The notes under the pieces are model-generated. The model had not been told where the DNA came from and searched no databases. It saw nothing but the letters and a program-made list of their open reading frames with translations. Made by a program: the position numbers and the translations under genes. From Xiphophorus maculatus (taxonomy: Eukaryota > Chordata > Actinopteri > Cyprinodontiformes > Poeciliidae): 64,000 nt of DNA. Positions within the stretch are counted from its first letter, which is position 1. Every line of letters starts with the position of its first letter. Of this stretch, positions 36,501 to 48,500 are shown one piece after another. The stretch spans positions 8,283,015-8,347,014 of the forward strand of contig NC_036461.1 of NCBI RefSeq assembly GCF_002775205.1. Direction: 5' to 3'.

Positions 36501-39500
36501 ATCTCAGTTTGAGACTTCTTGCAATGGAATGCTTTCTTAATCGTTAACCTTAATGGATTATTTCAGTATTAGCTGCATCTTGTTTCAGAACTATTGAATC
36601 CTTCAAACGTCAATCCAGATTTGTGGAAAATTACCAGTATTACAAAGTAACAACTGTGTATAATACTTTTTTTTTTTTTTAAAGAAAGCTCTAAACATCA
36701 TTCTGGATAATTAAGCTCCAACATGTCCAATACTCTGTCATGCTTTGCGTTGTCAGTGATTAGACTTTGGTCAGTATTTTTACTCACCTCAAAGTTTGAC
36801 ATGAATTATTAACAGTTCTCGTAGTTTATGCTGTTCGAATCTCACATTTACAGCACTTGAAGCGAATAGCAGCAAAGTTATAGACTGGGGAGTTGAGTGG
36901 GTGGCTTTGTCCTTTGCCTCCAGCTGTCCATTCAACAGCCATCCTGCTTATTGTAAAGGACAAAAAGCACCGCTGACTGGTTATCACCCAGGGCTGAGCG
37001 TGTGGTGTGTTTGACGCCGGGACTTTTGTTCTCCCTCCTGACATCAAGACACATATGTGAATCAGATGTGACGGGTGCATAATCACTGCCGTGACATCAC
37101 ATCCCCATTGATAAAGCCGATGGTAGACGAGATAGCTGTCAGCATGGCACAAAGCTTGTTTGAGCTGCAGTTTCCCTCGGCGGCTTGTTGTCACGGCCGC
37201 GGCGGCTCTTATTACTTGCATGGCTGCCCGCCATCTCCGCCGCTCTCTGCTGAGGTGGGATTGGCTCGGTGCTGGTCAGCGAACGGAGGAAGGGGGGAGC
37301 TGGGGCTGGGTGGGTATCTTGGAAATGAAAGAAAGGATTGATCAGGACTCGGTCTTTGCTTTTCCTCAGCTTCCTCTGTTCATTGTGGCTCGGAGACTGG
37401 GCCCATTGAGGGAACTTTCTACATTTTTGCCATGAAAAAGTGCTCAGTAAAAAGAAGCCAGCTTAGCTTTGTTACAGACTTCCACTGATTGTCGATACAT
37501 TACTCCTTAAGCAGAAGCTTATTACAGAAAAGAAAGCTGTCTTTGAAAAGTTTGTGTTTAGTTTTGTTTCATCCTCTGACCCTGTTGGATCAACATGTAC
37601 AGTACCTAGAACATGTTTTATGTTCTCTTTGGGGCTGAAATGATTAATCAAATTAATCGTGATGAATCAATTGTTAAAATAACTGTCAACTAATTTATTG
37701 ATTGACCATTAGCTGGAGTATGCAGACTCAAAAAAAGCCAATCAGAGCAGTATATAAGCCAAGACTTTACAACATGTATACATTTTGTATTCAAGTTGAA
37801 AACACCTTTGTCTGTAAATACGTTCTACCCAAAACATAGATTTATCTTAACCCAGTTTAAATTAATTAAATTAATATTATTTTACTGCGTTTGGGTAATA
37901 AAATATTTATTTTCTTGTTTAAATGAGGAATTTAATTATTTAGGGTTTGTTTGCATCTTCTGCTATTGTATAAAAAACTTAAGATGTGAAATGAAAACTC
38001 TGTAGAATGTGACAGTTCTAGGACTAATTGATTAATTGCCAGAATAAGCTATAGAATCATTGATTACTAAAATAATCGTCAGTTGCAGTCCTCGTCTTTT
38101 TGCAGATCTCTTTTCCCTAAATCCAAAATGCATGTTTAAAATATAATTCTTTAATTGAGAAGACTTTCCAAACCAGCCTGGCACTATGAAAAACTAATCA
38201 CTCGGTAGACTGTTTGTGCATCAAGTGTTAGCAATGTTTTTTTTTTTTTATGGTGAAGGAATTTTGAACCACTCTTCTTTGTAGAATTGTCTAAGTTCAG
38301 GCTTTGACTAGGCCTTGTTTTAGTGTGAGTAAATTCAGAGGTGGACTTGCTGGTGTGTTTCACCCCATTTTCCTGCTGCACACTACCACCACTATATTTT
38401 AATGTTTGTATGATGTTCTTTCTTGTTCCCTTTAGTCTTGCCAGTCCACAGAATATTTTTTCAAGTCTTTGGGGTTGTTGAGATGTTTTTTTGGTAAATG
38501 TGAGACGATTATGTTGTGTTATTTTCATCCAGCAGGCATGCTGAAACCATATCCAGACTGATTGGTGTCGCTTTGTTTCTCATCTGTTCTTCAGTTTCTT
38601 TACATCAGGTCTATTTCATGTTGTCAAATGGGTCCTGTATAGGTGAGTTTTTGATCCTACAAATCAAAAAGATTGAACGAATCAGTGCTTAAAAAATGTG
38701 GTTTATAGCAGTTAATTCACATTTTGGGCCTGGTTGGTTTGGTTAGCTTTTTCCCATTAATAAATAAAATGACCATTTAAAGACTACATTTTTTGATTTA
38801 TTTAAATTATAAATTTAAAGGTGGCAAAAACAGAAGATACCTATAAGGGGAGCAGACACATTTTCACAGCACCGTATCTCCTTCGTGTTCTGTAATCGGT
38901 ACACTTTGACATTAACACAAGAGGTAGGAGGTGCTGTTGGCTCCTCACTGCAGCCCTGGAGGATACGCGATATGCCACAGTCTTCTAATCCCTGCTGCTA
39001 AATATTGGAAGGTAAATCCGCCGTCTGCCTGGCACAGGTCAAAAGGGAACGTGATCACAATTAGTTGGTAGAGCCGCTTTGAAGAGCCTGTCCTAGCTAA
39101 TGTGACGGTAGCAGCTCCCGGATGACATGATATTGTTCTACGACGTGATGATGAATTAATTTAAAGCTTGTGGAGCTTTTTATTACAGACTTAGAGGTTA
39201 TGTTCTTCAGTATAATTCATCATGGTGAAAATGCTAAGCTTCGTGTCAGCTGAATACATGCTTAGTGTGAGACATTCAGGAGCCAGCCAGTGCTGAGTGT
39301 ACGTCTGAACAATGTAGGCCTTTATTTAGGCTGGGAGTTTCTACGGTTGATCTAGGATATTTGTCAACTGCTCTCATCCATTGTGGGGAATTTTAGTGCA
39401 GCGTGTGTGTTAGCTTAAAATGGGAATTTTATTGCAAAATTGAAACAATAAATCAAAACAGTGATGGCAGAAGAACTAACCTCAAGCATTGGCTTGTCTC

Positions 39501-42500
39501 CAGTAGGCCTTCAAAGTAAAACTTTTCATTTCTGTGGTTTCATGATATTCCAGCGTATTGTAACAGAGTGCTGCTCCTCCCCCACATGTTGCTGTAAACC
39601 ATACATTGTTGGACATTAAGCAGGTGATGACAGCTGTGTATTCTACCTCTTTGTATCAAACATTGAAAAAGCAGCAGCATAAACTTTATTTATATGTGTG
39701 CTATAGATTAAGAAGCCATTTGGAATGCAATATTTATTGGTAATTTTATTAATGTCTTGAAGTCACTTTGCCCAATAGCTGTAAGATATTCAGCCTGACG
39801 GAAGGACAGGTGAAAAGAGTGTAGTGTGGAAATTATTCCACGATATTTCAGTTTCAGGTTATGTTAGAAACAATAAGAAGTCGTTGGAAAAAAATATTTG
39901 TCTTATAATTACAATGCTGTATAATTTTAGCTGCAGTAGAAATACTTGTTGCTTTTGTGACTTAAATGAACACAATTAGATCAGGAGTGTCGGACTATTT
40001 TCATTTCAGGCACATCAGACTGCTGTCAGAGGAATGGTTATGGCTGAAGGTGTTGATAAAACTACTTATTAATAAAATGTTAAAATATTATAGCCCTACA
40101 GTCACTGAGTACTTCTTAAAATTAAATAGTATATAACAGCTTTTTAATTGGTATAATTTGGCACTATACAAATGAAACTGATTTGATTTAATTTATAAAA
40201 TAATATCTTCAAGTGTGATCCTCTAGAGTCCTGAGGGCCACATATATAAATTTGACCCATTGGATTGAGTTTGACATATGTGAATGAAGTTATGCTGTAT
40301 GTCATAGATTGAAGTTTTTATTTAAAAACTATGGCATTGGTTAGTTCAAATCTCAGAAAAAAAAATTTTGATTTGTAAAAGCAGAGGTTCTATTAGGAAT
40401 GATGTGCATACTCTCAAGCATTATCAAAAATGTGAGTAAAAATGAAAAAAAGAGCCATAAAATTGCTTTAGTTGTATGTTTTCCACAGAATCCGCCTTCC
40501 TGGCTCTCTGTGGGTGGCTTGTCTTACAGGCCAGCTTTGTGCACTGTGCTGACTGGGACCATGTGTTTCCCTGCCTGGCCAGCCGTATGGAGACACGGGA
40601 CAGGTGGGCTAGCTTAGGAGGGAGTTGAGGGTGGAGGCGAAGGAGGTTCTGTCGCCTTTATGTTGTAACAAAGACGAGAGACGTCCCATTATGCCGCGGC
40701 CGGTTGAACCTCTTCCCTCAGATGAACTGCTATGCAAAGTTGGGGCGTTGGATGTAAATATTTCTGCTAGACGGTGTGGCTGTTTAGCGCTCTGTGGTTA
40801 CGTGTGCGGGTGTGAGCAGAAGGTCTGCGTGTTGGATGGGAGTAAAGCATGGGGTGACCCAGCTGTAGGAACCAGCTGGTGGACAGAAAGTGGATCAGTC
40901 CCACCGGAAAGGGCTCCTCCATTCTTGAGGAGGAGCTTGGGCGAGGTGCCTCACTCTGGACAGAAGGGACAAAGCTGGAATCTGGTGTGAAGGGATCAGG
41001 AAGCAAGGAGCTTGTAGATTTCAGTAAAGGCTCTCAAATCATGTCAAATCTAAAATTATTCTGGCAATTAATCGATTGATTGCATAAAAAGTTTGGATAT
41101 TGTGTAGATTTTCATTTAATCATGTAAGCCTTCTTTATACAACATTATTAATACATTAAAAGATGCAAAAGAACAAATAATTTAATCCCTTTTTTACATA
41201 AGAAAATAGACATTTCATTACCTAAAATGCAATAACAGCATTTCTTGTGTGTGCTTGATTGTTTGTAGCAAAAGGATTCATCTGCAGCCAAAAAATACTT
41301 CCAACATCATCTGTTGACTACTTTTTTGATTAGCCAATTAATAATTGTATAGAAAAAGGATGCTTAACAAGTTTTTCTTCTTACAGAATTTGAACCAGGT
41401 GAAGCTAAAACTGTCACATGAGTTTCTGGTAGAACATATTTACAGACAAAGTTTTTTTCTTATCTTCAATGCAGTGTATATATTTGTTGTACAGCTTTGG
41501 CTTAATTACTGCTTGAGGGTGTTGTTCTTTCACAAAATGTCATGTTTTAGTGTTTGTATTCTCCAGTAAACAATTAATAAATTAGTTGCCAATTATTTCA
41601 ATAATCAATTAATCACGATTGTTCCAATTAATCGTTTATGCCTTAGTAGCTTTCTATGTCATTATGTTAAAATATGCTCAGTTTGCCACACAGTCTGTGC
41701 ATTTTAAAATGTGTTCCTGCTTGTAGCTGCAGTTTACGCAGCCCCACTCAGTGAAATCACCAGAATGCATTATGTAATAAGAGACATTATCCAAGGTGAC
41801 GCTTAGATTACTAATATGGTGTATTAGATTGCCAGTGATGTAATGCGTGGAAAAGCTCCCATTCAAAGCACGCAAATGTTTCTAAATCTCCATGCGTACT
41901 TTTTATATGATTACAAGAATTTTCCCTGTAAATCTCATTACACACATCTTTTTGGAGCTGCAAAAAAATGGCTTTTTATCCAGAGGGGGAAAAAAATAAC
42001 TGTGAATGCTGTCCTTTTCTCCACCCCGTCCTAACCCCCACCTCCCCACTGTGACAGGTACAATGGCTCTCTGCCCAATGGAGATCGGGGTAGACGGAAA
42101 AGCAGATTTGCGCTTTTGAAGAGGACCAAAGCCAACGGTGTTAAGCCAAGCACCGTGCACATCCTCAACACACCCCAGGATAGCAAGGTACAGAACAAAA
42201 GATGACTTAAGATTTAATGAACACACTGTCGCTGTGAATGGTGTATATTTTGGACCAAATATGTATGAATGAAGGTGTGAAATGTTGTTTTTCTCCTGAA
42301 TCTGGTGGAGTTAAAGTGAAGGGAGAGTCTTTAGGCAGCAAGTTTCCTGTTCTCTGTCCCTCATGGAACCTGAATGTACGTTGCTGTTGGCCCTGACCAT
42401 TGTGTTGACATTTCCAGTTCAATAACCATAGTTCCTAACTGGGCCTCATTGCTTCTCTTCACACCAGAGAGCCAGGATAACATGTTTCCCTTCCCGCATT

Positions 42501-45500
42501 CCTCGTCTCGGTTTCAGAGCCAGGCCGTTAAACAAGGAGCTGCTTTTCTCTGCTGTTATTCAGACGTTTGTTCTCGCTTTAGCTCTCCGACCAAAGGCTC
42601 TCAGGTTCAGGTTTCTGTCACCTTGTGTAACGTGACTCCTGGTATCTGCTCAGAAGGTTTTCTTTCAGGGAGAAAGGCCTTTTCACAACAGAGATGGAGC
42701 TTTATAGCTGAGTGTTGGGATGCAGTGGTTTAAAAAAAAAAAGTATTTTTACTCCTTGAACTTTTTCACATTTTGTCAGGTTACAGCCTCGGATTTCAGT
42801 CTATTTTATAGAGATCATATGTGATAAAATTTAGTTCAACTCCCTTTACTCCAGGGATGTCCAAAGTGTGGCCCTTGGGCCAATTTCCCGCCCCTGGACT
42901 TCTTTTCTGTGGCTCCCAACTGCAATTTGATAGTGGTTCAAATTTAACCTGCCAGCACAGATGACTGTTGCAGGTGGGGACTTTATTTACTGACAAGTTA
43001 AATCCTTAAACATGAGGAGCACAACACAACATGTTTACTTTTTAATATCCACACGTTGGCTTTATTTTTTTTATTTGATAATAAGTAGGACTTTTAATTG
43101 AAAACAGACTTTATACCCAAATGTTTTTATCAAGTTATTGAACTCTGCTAAGTCTTGAAAGTGTTTTCAGAGAGTTACCTGAATCCTGTTTTAACTGCTA
43201 GAAATAGACAAAAAAATAATTTCCCAGGCCAAGAAAATAGAAAACAGTCGACCTCCAGACATTTGTCTTTTAACAAGGCAAACATGTAAAACCTTATTTA
43301 GGTTTTGAGCCACAATAATTTGCACACACCCTTTTCATACAAATCTCCAACCACCCTATTTTTTCCAATATATTGAACACTAAGTTTAATTTTTTCAGCA
43401 CGCTAACAAAAAAACATCACAATAAAATTTGTTTTATTTCTTTAGGTTTTCAAAAATTTTGGGCCCCCAAACATTTTGGCTTGACAATTTTGGCCCAGGT
43501 CACAAAAAGTTTGGACACCGCTGGTTTACTTTGATACCCCTAAATAAAATTCAGTTCAATCAAGTTTTCAAAAGAGAATCTCTGTAAAAAAATGTGGCTG
43601 CTCTGCGTTTAACTCCATCCACAATGGTTTTCTTTTGGTCCCTCCCTCATAAACTCCAAATTTATTGAATTCAAAACAAACAGCAACTCTCTCAGCAGAT
43701 TCTCCACCTGAGCTGTGAATTTCTGCAGCTCCTCTGGAGATCCCATGTTGTCTTGACCTACGGCTTTGGTTTGATAGGTGGAGAGCCATTCCATGGCAGC
43801 TTTGTTTTTGTGCCAGTCGCTTTTTTTTATTTTTAGACGATGGCTTGAATTGGGCTCTGTGAGATGTTCAAAGCGTAGGAAATTGTTTCCTAACCTGACC
43901 CTGCTTTATGATGCTGTTTGTTCACTGATGTTTGCTAACAAACCTCTGAGGCCTTCACATAACATCTGGTTTGATTCTGAGATTTAATTACCGTACACAC
44001 AGGTGAACTCTGTTTACTAATTAGGTAAATAAAAACAAGAAATAATGCATCATTGTCCTTTCTCTTCCCCAATTATTCACTACTTTATGTAGGTAATGAA
44101 TTCAAAGGGAAATACACTGGAAAATGTGATGAAGTTTAACTTTCGCAAGGCAATGTGAACTGTGATGAATATAATTTTTCAGAAATGTATGCTGCATTGT
44201 TTGTGGCTTTAAAAGAACAATAAGTGGTGTATGTTGGAGGCGTTTTGAGTATGGGAACTGCTGCGACGTTCTTCCTCTTTTACCTCTGTTCCTCTTTGCC
44301 ACCCTGTTACCAGGCCTGGGATTATTATTGCTGAGCGAGCGGAGGATGTTGTCGCAGTCGGCCAGCCCTCCTCCACTCCCAGCTGCACGTACAGTCAAAA
44401 ATAACCATCTGCGAGAGACAAACAAGGTGCCGAGCCAATGGAGTGATTAAATATATGAAACACTGAAGGAGTCAGATGAAAGAAGCCATCTTTTTCTCCT
44501 GTTTGGAGCGGTCTGCCAGCGCCGCTCACGCTCCCCACCGGTGCAGCCTACGAATGAACTGAGAATGCCCGGTGGCTGAACGGGAACTCTCACATGTCTG
44601 TGCACACGCTGGTGTTCATGACAGATAATGAGAAGCTCCCATGATGGCGCTGCCAGCCTTCGACTCGCTGCAGTTTATTTTGACTCAAGTCGAGGGGAAC
44701 ACGGTTATTTTTACTCGTCTTTCTTTTTTGTGTAAGCGCTCGTTTTCCTTTAGCTTCCGAACAGGTGGAGCAGCGTTTGTTTGCGGCGATGATGACATTT
44801 GTCCCCCGTCTGTGTCTGAAGTTACGGCAGAGCATTGCGGCTCTGGTGACCCACTTTCTCTCTCCCTTTTTCCCTCCCGCACGTGACAAAATAGGAAAGG
44901 AGGAGGGATGGGGGTGGAGGGTTGTTTTGGAAATGGCATTTGCAGATAAGAGCTGGATGATGGTGGCATGTGTTTAAGTGTTGGTGAGAGCTGCTTTTTG
45001 GGCCTTAACGCGCCCTCCCCTCAGTACGCTGACTGGCAGATCAGCCGCTTGGCGAGCTCGTGCTAACCGAGGGCCAGCGGGCAGTTTATGGTCACTGTCA
45101 TGGGAGTGTGACTTTACAGGCTTTTCTCTGTTCCTGTTCCAGGAATTTGTACCGCACTGTGCAACTTAAGGTAATGCAATAAAGAAATTGTGCAATAAAT
45201 TGGAAGGATTTTTGTTGTACTTTTGTCTGTAAAGAGGAAAAACAAGGACGAAAAGTATGCACAACTCCACCGCTGGATGGCTTTCATTTGTTGAACGGTT
45301 TGTGTCTCAATAATGCTGTTGGTTTGGTTTCTTCCGTCGTAAAGCTAGCATGAGTGGACGGAGGGTTTGCGCAAGGATGTTTTGTGGCATTGTTCCTGTA
45401 CGGCTGGTGGTATCGAAGCCACAAACAAGATGTAAAAGTAAAATAATTCACTTCTTTGTGAATTAGGTAGTAAGTTTCAGATGCGGTGCCTGGCAAAAGT

Positions 45501-48500
45501 ATTCATACCCTATGAAGCTTTTCACTTTTTACCACATTAAAACCACAAACTTAATTATTCTATGGGAATTTAAATTAATAGACCAATTCACAGTGGTGCA
45601 TAGTTGTTAAGTTGAAGAAACACTGCTGCATAATTTTCAACTTTACAAATGAAAATATGTAGTTTTCATTTGGATTCCTCTTTATCCACTGATGCACACA
45701 AATGAAATTTAGTGCAATCAGTTGCCTTCAGAAGTCGACTATATTCCACCTGTGTGATTTTAACATGAGTGCAAATCAACAGAACATTAACATAAGAATA
45801 AACTAAGAAACTCAACACAAAGAAAATTAACTTATATGGCAACATCTTTGAACACAGAGAAATAAAACATTCTTAGATATATAGAACAAAATGGACAACA
45901 AAGAATGGATTAAAACTTAAGCACAAATAAAACACCTAAGGATGTTGGTGGGGATTCATTTTATTATGAAGGCTTCATATGCAGTTTAGGAACATTTGAA
46001 TTTAGATTTTTGTCTTTTCCAGTTCTAGCTCAGTATGAAAATAAAATAACGTGGAAATATTTTTTGTATTTCCAGACTGTCTGAATGCCTAAAATGTTTT
46101 GTCCTGCCTTCTTTGTGTCCTTTTTTTCTAACGTACTTCTGTCAGTTTTGTTTTTTATTCTGTCTTTCCTTTCTTCCTACCTTTTCTATCTCCTTTCTGT
46201 CCTTGTGTCATACTTACCATTTTGTCTTTCCATCCTTTCACGAGTCCTTCCTTCTGTCTTATGTTGTTGGTTCCTTACTGACTTCTTTCTCACCTCCAGT
46301 TTCTGTTATTCACAGTTTCCATATTTAAAGCCTTTCCAGTGTTTTACATTGTAAGATGAACCAGAAGGTTTGGGAAATCTGGAAAGTCTGAATATGGAAC
46401 AGTCTGGAGCCTTCACATCTAAAATGTGTATTAACCAAATTACGGCAGTGCGGTGTGTCCTAAGTCTGAATTGTGTTGTCTTCTTTCAGGCTGTGAACTG
46501 TAAAGGCCAACACAGCATCTCCTACACGCTATCCAGGCACCAGACGGTGGTGGTGGAGTACAGCCATGATAAAGACACAGACATGTTTCAGGTGAACGCC
46601 CTGTTTAATTACGCGCTTGGATGTAAAGGAGGCTGCATCTAAATTTCCCATGTACACTGCAGCTGATCATCGGGTTTTAATTAGAAGCTTGTACGTTTGA
46701 AAATAATGTTAGAAAACGACATATTAATGTTTACAATGTGTGTTTTAAAACTCAGTGACAAGGCAAAGATTTTTTTCTTACATTTGAAAGCCAATATATA
46801 AATACAAAAATATACATAATGCAGACTTTATTATAAAGTTCGAAAGTGGAGCAATATGAGTTCCACAAAACAAGAGCATTCACAAATAAAGGATTTCGGA
46901 AGTTCTCAGAGAAGAAAAGTGACGAAATGAAAGAGGAAATGCTTATTTCTACCTCTGGTTTCCTCTTTATCACTTTGTTGCTTAAAGCTAAGTTTGAAGA
47001 CATATTACCCCCCTTCACAAAATATAACTATCTTTCTGTTTAGTTTGTGTTTTTGAAGCACTATCTCAGGATTTTTTATTTGAAACAGCACAAAGCCATC
47101 TGAATCTGAAACTGGGCCAGTTTCACCGCGTTTTTAATAAATGGATGCTAATTTTGAGACTGACGGCAGCAGCACGTTTAAAAACGGAGCCGAGACAGGA
47201 ACTTCAAAAGGTCAGTTGCCTACAGGTCAGCAACATGTTATAAAAAGAGCCTCTGAGAGGCTGAGGAGCTGGGTGGGTGTGGTTCAATGAGTGGGCCTAT
47301 AATATAAACACCATGTTTTCTGTCTCAGAGTCGCTACACGGCTCACGTTTGGTGGCCTGTAATAGAAGTTGGAGTGCCTTGCAAAAATATTTATACTCCT
47401 TGAACTTTTCCACCACTTCACAACCAAACACTTCAGTCTATTATTACTGGGAATTTATTGGGAGGAGGGGTCGGCGGCCTTTATCATCCAAAAAGCTCCT
47501 TCTCCTTTCCTAGAGCTGCAAAACACACACAGTCCACATTTAAGTAAAGACACTTGTTTTATGGTTAAGTTAAGGAATTATATTATATATCTAATTTTAT
47601 GTTTTAGAACAAACAAAACATTTATTTTACCATATTTATGAAATAAAAACATTATTTAGAGCCTATTTACCAAAGAAAAGGACAAAAGAAACTAAATAAA
47701 TAAATAAAATTGCGAGAATAAAGTAATAAAATTATGACCGTAAAGTCATAATATTATGGGAATAAACTGGTACTACAGTAAAGTCAACATTACGAGAATA
47801 CAGTCGGAATATTAGCAATATAAGTCGTATCTGTGTTTGTGGGGTTATAATTGCTGTCATGCAGTCAGTCATTCAGTTTCCCAAAAAAGAAGCAACAAAT
47901 AGTTACTTTTATTGTTCTCATAATAGTACCACAAAATATCGTTATAAAACTTTACTCCTATAAAGGAGCTACTGTGCACACTATAAAGGACACATTGAAG
48001 TTTGTGTTACAAAATCAGAAAAGTTTTGTAACATTGCAGTGCGAATAATTTTGCAAGGTGCTGTAACTGTAAGAAAAAAAACATCATCTTATTGCATAGC
48101 TTAACATTTAATACTATTTAAAAAAATTATAGTTGCAGCAGTGTCCTCCACACTCAAGAGAATATAAGCCGTGGGAGTTCAAAGTGAGGCCCGGGGGCCA
48201 TTTGCAGCCCCTGGACTGATTTTGTGCGGCCCCCCGACCACAATTGAAGAATGAATTAAATAAATAAAGACAAAACTACAACTTTTAAATTAAAACCTAT
48301 TTACAGAAATGATAAATCCAACACAAACTGATCATCTTTCTCAAGCTTTCAGTTTTCCGTCTATTCTCATGGTGAACAGGACCACATCTACTCATAGATT
48401 AATGCTCTGATGTACACCTTGGTGCACCAAAATCTGGTTTTAGTGGATCTATTAAAATGTGGCTAAAACTACAGCAAATGTTTTCAAATCAAGGCTGACC

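Larger units (their letters stand above)
33596..42057 (+). other. peli2: peli2 intron 1 (8.5 kb)
   Basis: The intron contains a hAT-like MITE (34565-34905), a Sleeping Beauty-type Tc1 relic (35113-35930), a GC-rich block (36830-37440), two copies of the GCTGCAACTAATGAT-type MITE, a Tc1 relic (38180-38870), a regulatory-looking segment (39030-39190) and a GC-richer stretch (40480-41010). No extra coding exon is supported. Confidence 0.6.
42188..46489 (+). other. peli2: peli2 intron 2 (4.3 kb)
   Basis: It contains a Tc1-like relic interrupted by a hAT-like element (42742-44110), a GC-richer block (44270-45120), a candidate alternative last exon (45143-45199), a Tc1-like end fragment (45486-45790) and a pyrimidine-rich tract (46105-46330) upstream of exon 3. 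Confidence 0.6.

Noticed and set aside
37075..37435. Overlapping 88-91 codon frames in peli2 intron 1
   Set aside because: GC-rich DNA lacks stops by chance; there is no family match, and splice signals are not consistent with peli2 phase.
40399..41006. Frames of 72-121 codons in peli2 intron 1
   Set aside because: No recognisable domain; both strands are open, as expected from base composition.
44102..44977. Several 70-107 codon frames on both strands in peli2 intron 2
   Set aside because: They overlap one another on opposite strands and have no family support; more likely regulatory or neutral GC-richer DNA.
46085..46354. 89-codon hydrophobic frame (Phe/Leu/Ser-rich)
   Set aside because: It is the translation of a pyrimidine-rich tract (TTCC/CTTT runs), not a membrane protein gene.
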